Assembly: GCA_021324335.1 (NCBI GenBank)
Contig: JAJPJH010000106.1
Span: forward strand, 28,898-92,897
Source of the DNA: Gammaproteobacteria bacterium
GTDB lineage: Bacteria > Pseudomonadota > Gammaproteobacteria > DSM-16500
Length of the DNA: 64,000 nt
Reading direction: 5' to 3'
In this document: positions 1 through 8,432 of the stretch, in pieces
Layout of the letters: every line of letters starts with the position of its first letter
Numbering within the stretch: the first letter of the stretch is position 1
Translations under genes and position numbers: made by a program
The notes under the pieces: generated by a model
What the model was told of the DNA's origin: nothing
The model's database searches: none
The model's input: only the letters and a program-made list of their open reading frames with translations

Positions 1-1
1 A

Positions 2-559
2 AACCCCAGTTTTCTTCATAAAAGTCAGCCCGTTGCACGCAAATTACAAGATTATAATAAAAGTACGCCTGTAAGCGAAAAATGGCGGTTTTTAGCAGAA
101 TGTTATAGTGAATTACCTGAACCTGATGGGTGGCTTGCTATCAATATCAGAACGTTATTTGAAACCTCATTCGGCCTTAAGGATAAATTAATTGTTAAAG
201 GAATGACAGTGAAGCAAGTATCTGATCGGTTAATGCTGCTGATGGATGGGCATTATAAGAATCTTAATAATCCTTTGCAGAAAAATACTAATATGATTGT
301 ACCGCCACATTATCCCTCTTATGAGGATGTTAGACCACCTGCTGATTATCTTATTCCAACACAGATAGAGGCTTACCCACCCGATGCAAATCCCTATGAA
401 CCACAACCTCCACCGCCGCCTTATTATAATTTTTTTCATACTATCTATCGAAATGATGGGGCTCAAATGATGTTCTTTCAGCCAGCACCAGCAGTGGTAC
501 CACCCTCCTATACACTCAATGCGGAGCTGGAGCAAAATAAAAGAAATAGTAAGTCCTAA
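2..559 (+). CDS. C-terminal part of an unknown protein with a proline-rich tail (cut by the window edge)
   Basis: The frame is open from base 2 to the TAA at 557-559, so at least 185 residues are visible and the true start lies outside the window. An internal ATG at 203 is not a convincing start: the sequence before it reads as ordinary protein (KWRFLAECYSELPEPDGW, then a charged helix). The first 90 visible residues look folded. The last 90 are rich in Pro and Tyr, with a run of six prolines in the segment QPPPPPPYY-like region near the middle of the tail. No family is recognised. The low-complexity tail and the eukaryotic-like neighbours make a secreted accessory protein possible, but that is inference only. 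A strong hairpin follows the stop. Confidence 0.55.
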   Translation, partial: NPSFLHKSQPVARKLQDYNKSTPVSEKWRFLAECYSELPEPDGWLAINIRTLFETSFGLKDKLIVKGMTVKQVSDRLMLLMDGHYKNLNNPLQKNTNMIVPPHYPSYEDVRPPADYLIPTQIEAYPPDANPYEPQPPPPPYYNFFHTIYRNDGAQMMFFQPAPAVVPPSYTLNAELEQNKRNSKS

Positions 560-591
560 TACAGCTTTAGGTTCAAAACTTACCGGGTTAA

Positions 592-618
592 AAAAGGGGT
601 CCATAGATGACCCCTTTT
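592..618. terminator. Perfect 10-bp hairpin after the first gene
   Basis: Arms 592-601 (AAAAGGGGTC) and 609-618 (GACCCCTTTT) pair perfectly around a 7-base loop. The A-rich 5' arm and T-rich 3' arm let it act in both directions. It lies between the end of the upstream plus-strand gene and the convergent minus-strand gene ending at 657. Confidence 0.75.
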
Positions 619-656
619 GATCCCTGTTAGGATTTGACCCATTTAACTACTAAGTC

Positions 657-1565
657 CTAAAATCGTTGATATCCCGGAGCAAACCAAGTCTCATATTTCT
701 TACTATTATTTTTAACACTCGATTTTGGTGCGGGTTGATAGAGCGAAGAATTGCAAGTAGCAAAGGAATTATAAGAAATATTTCGTGAGTTCGCAGAGGT
801 TGCATTCTCAACCGGCGCCTTAATCTTCTGGTTGTTCATCCTTCGATCATTAGAAGCAATTGCTTTATTGACAACAGTAGTGGTCATACGAGACGTAGCT
901 TCTATTTTATTTAAATTATTTTCTATTTTTTTAGAAAAGAGCGTAGCTATTTTTCGTGCTCCTTTTATCAAAGCAGCACCCATATTATCAATGACATCTA
1001 TGAGGCATGCTGCAGGATAGGCGATCAACGCCAATGCATTATAGCGGTTAAATACTTTACTGCTGAATGATAGTTCTTTAATGATGGCGACTATTCCAGC
1101 AAACAACCCTAGTGCGGAACCTATGGCTAAGCCTGCTGCCCCGCCTAAGGGGCCACCTATTATAAAGCTGGCGGCACCCCATGATGCCGCCCAAGTTCCT
1201 ATCGTGCTAACCAACCTTGCCAGTAATTTGCGATAGGAAGCCTCCTGGGGGGATTCTTGAGGCAGGTTTTTGATTTTATGCTTGTGCCAATTATGGAACT
1301 TTTCAACGTGAGAAGAAAAGGGGATAGAAGGCGAAGGCTTTTCAATATTATGCCGCTCTCGGTATTCCTCACATACCTTATTAAGTTGTTTTCCAACTTG
1401 GGCTAAAATAGGTAATGAATTTGAATCGCAAAAAAGTAAAATGCTCGTCCAGATCTCGGGTGGTAGCTGAGGAATATTAGGTGCTGGAGGTGCCAAATTA
1501 GCCACACTATAGAATGTGCGTAAAAGCCTCCATTGAATTCTCGTTTTAGTAAAAATTTTAGCCAT
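657..1565 (-). CDS. F-box-like protein with hydrophobic membrane segments, candidate effector
   Basis: 302 residues. Residues about 32-71 (PQLPPEIWTSILLFC, then a helix ending in LNKVCEEYRERH) fit the F-box pattern: a Leu-Pro-x-Glu-Ile/Leu start, an amphipathic helix, and a conserved hydrophobic/basic end. Eukaryotic F-box proteins bind Skp1 and recruit substrates to SCF ubiquitin ligases, and Legionella and Coxiella relatives export F-box effectors. After it come a Gly/Ala-rich hydrophobic stretch (about 117-162) and a second at 176-201, both likely membrane-inserting, then a basic C-terminal region. It is divergently transcribed from the ankyrin gene at 1831. The F-box call rests on motif shape by eye. 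Export and Skp1 binding are inference. Confidence 0.6.
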   Translation of the reverse strand: MAKIFTKTRIQWRLLRTFYSVANLAPPAPNIPQLPPEIWTSILLFCDSNSLPILAQVGKQLNKVCEEYRERHNIEKPSPSIPFSSHVEKFHNWHKHKIKNLPQESPQEASYRKLLARLVSTIGTWAASWGAASFIIGGPLGGAAGLAIGSALGLFAGIVAIIKELSFSSKVFNRYNALALIAYPAACLIDVIDNMGAALIKGARKIATLFSKKIENNLNKIEATSRMTTTVVNKAIASNDRRMNNQKIKAPVENATSANSRNISYNSFATCNSSLYQPAPKSSVKNNSKKYETWFAPGYQRF

Positions 1566-1830
1566 TTCTTCCTATACCTATAATTAAATGAATAAATATT
1601 ATGTTTACCGATCATATCTGATAATTCTTAATTCAATCTTAAGGTGGGTAAGAATAATCCGAACGCGAATTGGCTCAAAATGTTAATACCGAAGGGAATC
1701 GGGTGATTTTCTAACTAGTTTCTTTTTAATTAATAGCTAAAATCTATTAACCCTATCAAAACAATAAATTTTAATTGCAAATCCTTGTTTGTTAATTTTT
1801 AGGTTTATCACCTAAAACGAGGATAAATTT

Positions 1831-4221
1831 ATGCAAGAACGTCAACAATTAAAACTAGATTCTTTCTTTACTGAGAAATTTTTTGATTATAATACGATAG
1901 ATACCTTCGATAAAGTCGATGTCGATTTACCTGAATCTGCCGAAACACTACAGGCATTTTTTTCCAGTGAAAAGGGAATCAAATATAAGCAAGCGTTCGG
2001 AAATAAAATTGACGAACTTATTGAATGGTCAAATAAAAATGGTCTCGATACAACCGGTCTCGTTAGATTTAAAACAATCTACCTAACTTACTCAGCTTCA
2101 GATATTGAACAGAATAATCGGCATTTACCATTCTATCGAGATGGCATTGGAATATTATCTGGGCTTGTGAGATTAGTAAAATTAGATTCCATCTCGCTTG
2201 ATGTAAGAAAAGATACTATAAAGAATTTAGCCTCCAGCCTAACTGTGTGTACTCCCGGCGTATATACGAATCTTGTCGATGCTTATATTAGCTTAATGGG
2301 TTATGTAAATTTACCATCGATGTTAATGTCCTATCGGCAAAAAATAGCAAAGCAATTTGTCTTAGAAAAATTAAAATTATTTAAGGTAGAAAAGAGCTTA
2401 GAATTGCATTACGTTAATGGTGTATTGAATCGTTTCAGCGATGCAATTGGGATTAAAATGATTGAAGATGAATATGTTAATCTCTGTAATGCCACGATCA
2501 TCGAAAAACTTTTTAAATCTTTTAGGGAGGACATTTCTAAGTATATCTCTCCTGAAAATATAATTGAAAGTATTATTCAGGAACTTAATCTGGTAAATAT
2601 TCCTCAATTGTTTCTTGAACCAGGCGGCATAGCGAGATTTGAAAAGAAAATTGATTTTTATGGATTGGAGAAAGAGAAAAATTTCTATCATCCGAAAGCG
2701 ATTGTTTCGATGAATGAAGATGAGGATGCTTTTCAGTTAGGATGGAATGCGTATCATATCATTTATGCCAGCTTATTGGAGCGCCTTAGGAATGGAGAAT
2801 ATTTAACAACAGCAAATAGAGAGGAATATCAATTTCCTACCTTAAATACGACTCTTTATTATTTTCCTGAACGGACATTAAACATGGCATATAGTGAAGA
2901 CAATGGGCAATATAAGCCATTTCTTCCTTATTGTATGGATGTTTTTTTATCAAATGATAGCTTAAAGGCTCAAGAACTAATTGAATTTATTCAGTTAATT
3001 TTCACAGATAAGCAACGATTTGAAATTGTAGAAACCCTTATTCGCTATTTAAACATCACACCGAATAAAGCGTTAATAGATATTTTAGTCCACATTTTAC
3101 CGCGTGTTTATGAAGATAAAATACTGGCAGATGCAGCTCAAAATAAGCAAGTCGATATTTATAAAAAAATATTTGCAAAAAAATATGCTCATTTGAATGA
3201 GATGGATAAAAAACATTTATTGTCTAAATTTTTGTTTTCTGCGGTGGATAGGGGCTCTTCAGCAGACGTATACACTTTATTGGCTGCTGGAGCTGATCCT
3301 AACTTTATTCAAGAGAATAAGGGTTGTAATTCATTGCATTTAGCAGTTCAAAAGAACAATAAGGATATAGTAAAAGTATTGCTGAAAGCGAAACATATTG
3401 ATGTTAATCAAGTCGATAAAAATGGCCAAACAGCATTGCATTTGGCAGCAGTTTCGGGGTTCGAGGAAATGATAAAAGTTTTAGTGAGAGCGAAAAATAT
3501 TGATGTTAATAAGAGAGATTATAATGGTCGGACAGCGTTGCTTCTAGCACATAAGCGTCGGTGCCCACTAGGTGATCAGGAAGCATACGATAGTAAAGAG
3601 AACTGTATAAAAGCACTGCTGGATAAAATAGATTTATCCAATCTAAAAAATTATGCTGATCCTAGTGTAAAAGACTATGAGGGTGATTCAGTGATGAGGG
3701 TATATTCTCATCTTATTAACGATGACATATGCTATCCTCGGGTTAAATTCCAAGCAGAAGTGGAGAAATTCATTTCCAAAATTCGTCACATTATGTCCTG
3801 GGAAAAAGAGACGCCACGCTATCAAGCAATTAAAAAATTTAATTCACGAACAGCAGGTATGAAAACTGTCAGCGAATTCAAACCCCTCTTCTATCCTTTT
3901 CAAGAATTAGTGGAGCTAGCAGAAAACCTTCGTGTTATTTCTTCGCGTTATCAGCCGAGTAATCTGCATAGGATAGCAGCATTAAATTCTCTTCAAAAAG
4001 ATATTGATGCTGCTTATACTGCCTATGCTGAAGGTGGCGATATTCAAGTAATATTAGCTTCTTTAAAAGTGAATGCGTCCATCCTTAAGGAATTTGCTGC
4101 TGCTGATCATGCCCAACAGGGGACTTTCCGTCTTTTTGGCACAAAGAGTACGTTGGCTAAAGAGATTGAGGATGCGATGAGTCGCAGTGTTCCGAGTAAG
4201 TTTAGAGCGTATAAACACTAA
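1831..4221 (+). CDS. Ankyrin-repeat protein, candidate type IV effector
   Basis: 796 residues. Residues about 472-577 contain three ankyrin repeats with the usual signatures (LLAAGADPN, NSLHLAVQKNNKDIVKVLL, GQTALHLAAVSGFEEMIKVL, GRTALLLAH), which normally mediate protein-protein contacts. The 470 residues before them are helical, lack a signal peptide, and match no family I recognise. The C-terminal 200 residues are also unknown and end in a short basic tail. A GAGGA ribosome site sits 8 bases before the ATG. The upstream 265 bp is AT-rich and shared with the divergent F-box gene. A hairpin follows the stop. Cytosolic ankyrin proteins of this size in Legionella/Coxiella relatives are commonly injected into host cells; that role is inferred here. 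Confidence 0.8.
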   Translation: MQERQQLKLDSFFTEKFFDYNTIDTFDKVDVDLPESAETLQAFFSSEKGIKYKQAFGNKIDELIEWSNKNGLDTTGLVRFKTIYLTYSASDIEQNNRHLPFYRDGIGILSGLVRLVKLDSISLDVRKDTIKNLASSLTVCTPGVYTNLVDAYISLMGYVNLPSMLMSYRQKIAKQFVLEKLKLFKVEKSLELHYVNGVLNRFSDAIGIKMIEDEYVNLCNATIIEKLFKSFREDISKYISPENIIESIIQELNLVNIPQLFLEPGGIARFEKKIDFYGLEKEKNFYHPKAIVSMNEDEDAFQLGWNAYHIIYASLLERLRNGEYLTTANREEYQFPTLNTTLYYFPERTLNMAYSEDNGQYKPFLPYCMDVFLSNDSLKAQELIEFIQLIFTDKQRFEIVETLIRYLNITPNKALIDILVHILPRVYEDKILADAAQNKQVDIYKKIFAKKYAHLNEMDKKHLLSKFLFSAVDRGSSADVYTLLAAGADPNFIQENKGCNSLHLAVQKNNKDIVKVLLKAKHIDVNQVDKNGQTALHLAAVSGFEEMIKVLVRAKNIDVNKRDYNGRTALLLAHKRRCPLGDQEAYDSKENCIKALLDKIDLSNLKNYADPSVKDYEGDSVMRVYSHLINDDICYPRVKFQAEVEKFISKIRHIMSWEKETPRYQAIKKFNSRTAGMKTVSEFKPLFYPFQELVELAENLRVISSRYQPSNLHRIAALNSLQKDIDAAYTAYAEGGDIQVILASLKVNASILKEFAAADHAQQGTFRLFGTKSTLAKEIEDAMSRSVPSKFRAYKH

Positions 4222-4235
4222 CCATTTCTACCCAC

Positions 4236-4262
4236 TAGGAGATACGGCTCAAGTATCTCCTA
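4236..4262 (+). terminator. Hairpin terminator after the ankyrin gene
   Basis: Perfect 10-bp arms (4236-4245 TAGGAGATAC and 4253-4262 GTATCTCCTA), a 7-base loop, then ACTTTCTTATT. It lies 15 bases after the stop codon at 4221. Confidence 0.65.
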
Positions 4263-4263
4263 A

Positions 4264-4401
4264 CTTTCTTATTATCGAAAACAAGGGATCAAGGTAACGA
4301 CAGTTGATTGCCTTATTTGGGCGACAGCCAAAGTTAATAAGCATAAAATTGCCACTTATAACTTGCGCCATTACCCCGATAAAAGTATTTTACTGGTATG
4401 A
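4264..4401 (+). pseudogene. Remnant of a PIN-domain (VapC-like) toxin C-terminus
   Basis: One frame is open from 4264 to a TGA at 4399-4401, which overlaps the murE ATG (4398-4400) as ATGA. Its 45 codons have no start and read VTTVDCLIWATAKVNKHK, then IATYNLRHYPD. This matches the C-terminal end of PIN ribonucleases: an Asp followed by an Ala-rich helix, then a strand, Thr-x-Asn-x-(R/K)-His-(Y/F)-Pro. The rest of the domain, including the catalytic N-terminal Asp, and any antitoxin gene are missing, so it is a fragment. The terminator hairpin of the ankyrin gene lies immediately upstream. Its presence directly before murE shows that the normal upstream partner (ftsI in the standard cluster) has been displaced. 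Confidence 0.55.
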
Positions 4402-5900
4402 ATACGTTTTCCAGGCGCCTTTCAAGCTTATTACACGATATTTGCCCCCTTCCAATAGAGGGTGCCATCGATCGTCCTATCGCTTCTCTCATTTTAGATA
4501 GCCGTCAAGTTAAAAAGAACGATCTCTTTATTGCTGTCAAAGGAACCCAAGCTGATGGGCGAAATTATATTGATCAAGCTATCGCAAAAGGTGCTATTGC
4601 CATCTTACTTGATGCGGATAATACCCATGAGGTGATAACGTGGCGGGAAAGCGTCCCCCTCATTCCTATTTATCACCTCTCTGCCAAGCTTGGCCAATTA
4701 GCCGCACGTTTTTATGATCACCCGGTACGCCATTTACGCATGATGGGCGTGACAGGGACCAACGGTAAAACCTCTTGCACCCATTTTATCGCCCAAGCCC
4801 TCCAATCCTTACAGCACCCTTGCGGCATCATCGGCAGTCTCGGCAATGGTTTTTACGGTGCTTTAGGCCCAGTCGGTCTCACGACACCTGATCCTATTTC
4901 CCTCCATGCAGAGCTCCACGCATTCCGTATGCAGCATGCTGAAGCGGTAGCCATGGAAGTTTCATCCCACAGCATTGACCAAGGGCGCGTGAATGACATT
5001 CCCTTTGAAGTGGGTATTTTCACCAATTTGACGCAAGACCATTTGGATTATCATGGCGACATGCAAACTTATGCCAATGTTAAACGCCGTTTTTTAGCAG
5101 AAATGCCAGTGAAACACCTTATTTTAAACGTGGATGATGCTTACGGAAAGCGTTGGCAGCATGAATTGAGAGGGCAAAAATCTATTTTTGCTTATAGTAC
5201 ACAGCCTACTATTTCTTCTGACGTGCCATTGATTTATACCAGCCATATTGCCTTATCACTTCATGGTATCAAAGCATACATGCATACCCCCTGGGGAGAG
5301 GGCGAATTCACTTTGCCCCTGATTGGCCAATTTAATTTAAGCAATGCGCTAGCTGTTTTAACCGCTTTATGTGTATATGGTATTCCTTTCTCAGATGCCC
5401 TGGAACAGTTAAATTACCTGAAAGCAGTACCAGGCCGTATGCAGACCTTAGGTGGGGGGGGGAAGCCGTTAGTGGTCGTCGATTATTCTCATGCACCTGA
5501 TTGTTTGGAAAAAGCCTTACAAGCATTGCGTGGTCATACTAAAGGTAAATTGATATGCGTTTTCGGCTGCGGCGGTAATAGGGATACCGGCAAACGCCCG
5601 CTCATGGCCAAAATCGCAGAGCAACTCGCTGATTATGTCATTGTCACTAATGATAACCCCCGCCACGAAGACCCTGAGGTCATCGTCCAGCAAATACTCC
5701 AAGGCTTTGCCGATCCCAGCCGAGTCACCGTACAGCTAGATCGTTCTAAAGCGATAGAGAACAGTATACAATGGGCATCAGCTGGCGATTGTGTCTTAAT
5801 CGCAGGTAAAGGGGCGGAGCATTATCAGCAGATAGGGGATGAAAAAATCCCGTTTGATGATGTCGAGCAGGCGACTCATTATTTAAGCAAGCGGCAATAG
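4398..5900 (+). CDS. murE: UDP-N-acetylmuramoyl-tripeptide synthetase (MurE)
   Basis: 500 residues, the normal length. MurE adds meso-diaminopimelate to UDP-MurNAc-L-Ala-D-Glu in the cytoplasm, using ATP. The Mur-ligase P-loop GTNGKT is at 120-125, and the DNPR signature at 419-422 is the known determinant for meso-DAP rather than lysine. The N-terminal domain has the MurE/MurF-type UDP-binding region with SLILDSRQV. The ATG overlaps the stop of the PIN remnant. mraY follows after 25 bases, whereas in the standard cluster murF lies between them. The identification is secure. Confidence 0.96.
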   Translation: MNTFSRRLSSLLHDICPLPIEGAIDRPIASLILDSRQVKKNDLFIAVKGTQADGRNYIDQAIAKGAIAILLDADNTHEVITWRESVPLIPIYHLSAKLGQLAARFYDHPVRHLRMMGVTGTNGKTSCTHFIAQALQSLQHPCGIIGSLGNGFYGALGPVGLTTPDPISLHAELHAFRMQHAEAVAMEVSSHSIDQGRVNDIPFEVGIFTNLTQDHLDYHGDMQTYANVKRRFLAEMPVKHLILNVDDAYGKRWQHELRGQKSIFAYSTQPTISSDVPLIYTSHIALSLHGIKAYMHTPWGEGEFTLPLIGQFNLSNALAVLTALCVYGIPFSDALEQLNYLKAVPGRMQTLGGGGKPLVVVDYSHAPDCLEKALQALRGHTKGKLICVFGCGGNRDTGKRPLMAKIAEQLADYVIVTNDNPRHEDPEVIVQQILQGFADPSRVTVQLDRSKAIENSIQWASAGDCVLIAGKGAEHYQQIGDEKIPFDDVEQATHYLSKRQ

Positions 5901-5925
5901 CCGGTAGACGTAACGGAGAAATGAA

Positions 5926-7008
5926 ATGTTATTGTGGTTAAGCGAATGGCTAGCAACGTATTTTCACCCTTTTCACGTTGTCCAATACCTTACCTTACGT
6001 GCTATTTTAGGTGCCTTAACAGCCCTCATTATTGCGTTAGTCTTAGGCCCCAGCATCATCCGTCAACTAAGCTCCCACCGTGTTGGCCAAGTCGTGCGGG
6101 ATGATGGCCCTCGCAGTCATTTTAGCAAAGCAGGTACGCCTACCATGGGCGGTACGTTAATTCTCATTTCGGTCCTCATTAGTACGTTGTTATGGAGCGA
6201 CTTGTCCAATCGTTACGTTTGGCTCGTGTTAATCATGACATTTGGTTTCGGTGCCATCGGCTATTGGGATGATTATCGCAAATTAGTGCTGAAACACAGT
6301 CGCGGCATGCCAGCACGTCGCAAGTATTTATTTCAATCGATATTGGGTTTAGGTGCCGCTATTTATTTATATTATTCCGCGAAATTACCGATTGAAACGC
6401 AACTCGTTTTACCCTTTTTCAAAAATTTAACATTTGCCTTAGGCCCTTTCTTTATTTTATTAACGTATCTGGTGATAGTGGGTTCGAGTAACGCAGTCAA
6501 TTTAACAGATGGTCTTGATGGTCTTGCAATCATGCCTGCTGTCATGATCAGCGGTGCATTAGCGGTGTTTGCTTATGCAACCGGTAATTTTCATTATGCT
6601 AATTACCTGGCTATTCCTTATGTGCCTGGTGTTGGTGAAGTCGTCGTCTTTTGCGGTTCTTTAGTCGGTGCAGGTCTTGGTTTCCTCTGGTTTAATACTT
6701 ACCCCGCTCAAGTTTTCATGGGCGATGTCGGCTCACTTGCTTTGGGTGCGGCACTTGGGATTATTGCCGTGATTGTGCGTCAAGAAATTGTCTTTTTTGT
6801 GATGAGCGGTATTTTTGTATTAGAAACTGTCTCGGTTATTTTACAAGTCGGCTCATTCAAACTCACTGGCAAACGTATTTTCAAAATGGCACCTATTCAT
6901 CATCACTTTGAGCTGAAAGGCTGGCCTGAACCGCGCGTGATCGTACGATTTTGGATCATTACTTTCGTACTTGTGTTGTTTGGTTTGGCTACGTTGAAGC
7001 TACGATAA
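5926..7008 (+). CDS. mraY: Phospho-N-acetylmuramoyl-pentapeptide transferase (MraY)
   Basis: 360 residues, the same length as the E. coli enzyme. This polytopic inner-membrane protein transfers phospho-MurNAc-pentapeptide to undecaprenyl phosphate to make lipid I. Recognisable family segments are the early TPTMGG motif, [17 protein letters not shown] and [12 protein letters not shown] with its metal-binding aspartates, and the HHHFELKGW histidine motif near the C-terminus. About ten hydrophobic segments are visible. A GGAG site precedes the ATG. It lies between murE and murD in one transcription direction. Confidence 0.97.
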   Translation: MLLWLSEWLATYFHPFHVVQYLTLRAILGALTALIIALVLGPSIIRQLSSHRVGQVVRDDGPRSHFSKAGTPTMGGTLILISVLISTLLWSDLSNRYVWLVLIMTFGFGAIGYWDDYRKLVLKHSRGMPARRKYLFQSILGLGAAIYLYYSAKLPIETQLVLPFFKNLTFALGPFFILLTYLVIVGSSNAVNLTDGLDGLAIMPAVMISGALAVFAYATGNFHYANYLAIPYVPGVGEVVVFCGSLVGAGLGFLWFNTYPAQVFMGDVGSLALGAALGIIAVIVRQEIVFFVMSGIFVLETVSVILQVGSFKLTGKRIFKMAPIHHHFELKGWPEPRVIVRFWIITFVLVLFGLATLKLR

Positions 7009-7019
7009 AAGAGTTTACT

Positions 7020-8351
7020 ATGTCATCTGATTTACATGTCATCGTTGGTCTTGGCGCAACGGGTCTTTCTTGTATTCGTTATCTTGCTGCACAAAATATA
7101 CCGATTGCAGTGATGGATACACGCAATCAGCCGCCGCATTTGGATACTTTAAAGAAAGAATATCCGGATGTACCTGTCACGTTTGGTGGTTTTGATACGA
7201 ATTTATTAGCGCAAGCCGCAAAAATTATTTTAAGTCCAGGCATTGCCTTGCGCGAATCAGCAATTGCAGCGCAAGTTAAGCGCGGTGTCCCAGTGATAGG
7301 TGATATTGAGTTATTCGCGCAAGCTGTGAATCAACCTGTCATTGCGATTACGGGAACGAATGCTAAAAGTACTGTCACAACGCTCGTAGGAAAAATGGCA
7401 GAAGCAGCCGGTTTTCAGGTACAAGCAGGTGGTAATTTAGGTATTCCGGCATTAGATTTAATCAACCGGGATCCCGCGACCAATCTGTTTGTTTTAGAAC
7501 TCTCCAGTTTTCAATTAGAAACAACTTATTCATTAAAACCTCACGTCGCTACTGTTTTAAACGTGACGCCGGATCATATGGATCGTTATCTTACCCTGGC
7601 TGACTATCAACAAGCTAAACAGCGCGTGTATCAACATTGTCAAACCGCGGTTTGTAATCGCGATGATCCTTTAACGGAGTATCAACGTGCTGTTCGTAAG
7701 TGGTATTTTACGATGAATAAACCGCAAAAAAATGAATTTGGTTTACTCACAAAAGGTAATGAAATTTATCTAGCTTACGAAGATCAATCCTTACTTTCTG
7801 TTGCTGAACTACCTATTGCAGGTAAACACTATCAAATGAATGCATTAGCCTCGCTTGCGATTGGTCATGCGTTTGGCTTACCGTTTACGCCTATGTTGCA
7901 AATGCTGCGCGAATTTAAGGGGTTACCGCATCGCTGCCAGTTGGTGCGGGAGCGGAATGGGGTGAAATGGTATAATGATTCGAAAGGCACGAATGTGGGC
8001 GCTACGCAAGCGGCTGTATTAGGTTTAGGTAGCGAGCTGAGTGGTAAATTGATTTTGATTGCAGGTGGCGTTGGTAAAAATGCAGACTTTAGTCCACTTG
8101 TTCCTCTGATTGAAAAATATACGCGTCATGTCGTTTTAATGGGTGAAGCGGCACAAGAATTAGCACGCGTAATAGGTGATCGTGTACCTGTCTCCTTTGC
8201 GCATTCTATGCAAGAAGCAGTGCAGCAAGCAGCAGAAGCGGCTAGGACTAATGATAGTGTGCTGCTTTCGCCGGCTTGCGCGAGCTTTGATATGTTTAAA
8301 CATTATGAACATAGGGGAGAGGTGTTTATGGAGATGGTGAAGAAGTTATAG
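7020..8351 (+). CDS. murD: UDP-N-acetylmuramoylalanine-D-glutamate ligase (MurD)
   Basis: 443 residues from the ATG at 7020, just after mraY. An upstream in-frame start at 6951 would overlap mraY by 58 bases and add residues absent from the family, so it was not chosen. MurD adds D-glutamate to UDP-MurNAc-L-Ala. The N-terminal nucleotide-type fold opens with VIVGLGATGLSC, the P-loop is GTNAKST, and the C-terminal domain carries KWYNDSKGTN and the LLSPACASFDMF end motif. In the standard gene order ftsW follows; here a 10-kb block of accessory genes follows instead. Confidence 0.96.
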   Translation: MSSDLHVIVGLGATGLSCIRYLAAQNIPIAVMDTRNQPPHLDTLKKEYPDVPVTFGGFDTNLLAQAAKIILSPGIALRESAIAAQVKRGVPVIGDIELFAQAVNQPVIAITGTNAKSTVTTLVGKMAEAAGFQVQAGGNLGIPALDLINRDPATNLFVLELSSFQLETTYSLKPHVATVLNVTPDHMDRYLTLADYQQAKQRVYQHCQTAVCNRDDPLTEYQRAVRKWYFTMNKPQKNEFGLLTKGNEIYLAYEDQSLLSVAELPIAGKHYQMNALASLAIGHAFGLPFTPMLQMLREFKGLPHRCQLVRERNGVKWYNDSKGTNVGATQAAVLGLGSELSGKLILIAGGVGKNADFSPLVPLIEKYTRHVVLMGEAAQELARVIGDRVPVSFAHSMQEAVQQAAEAARTNDSVLLSPACASFDMFKHYEHRGEVFMEMVKKL

Positions 8352-8432
8352 CTCTGTCCTCCAATAGACGCTCCTATTTTTCCATTATATAGTGATTAAA
8401 ATAATTATTATTAACAAAGGACAGATTACTAT

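Noticed and set aside
230..604. 124-codon minus-strand frame opposite the first gene
   Set aside because: It is antisense to the proline-rich reading frame, is composed of Ile/Trp/Arg-rich sequence typical of a shadow, and has no ribosome site.
6951..7019. Earlier start for murD
   Set aside because: It overlaps mraY and adds residues not found in the family; ATG 7020 gives the standard N-terminus.
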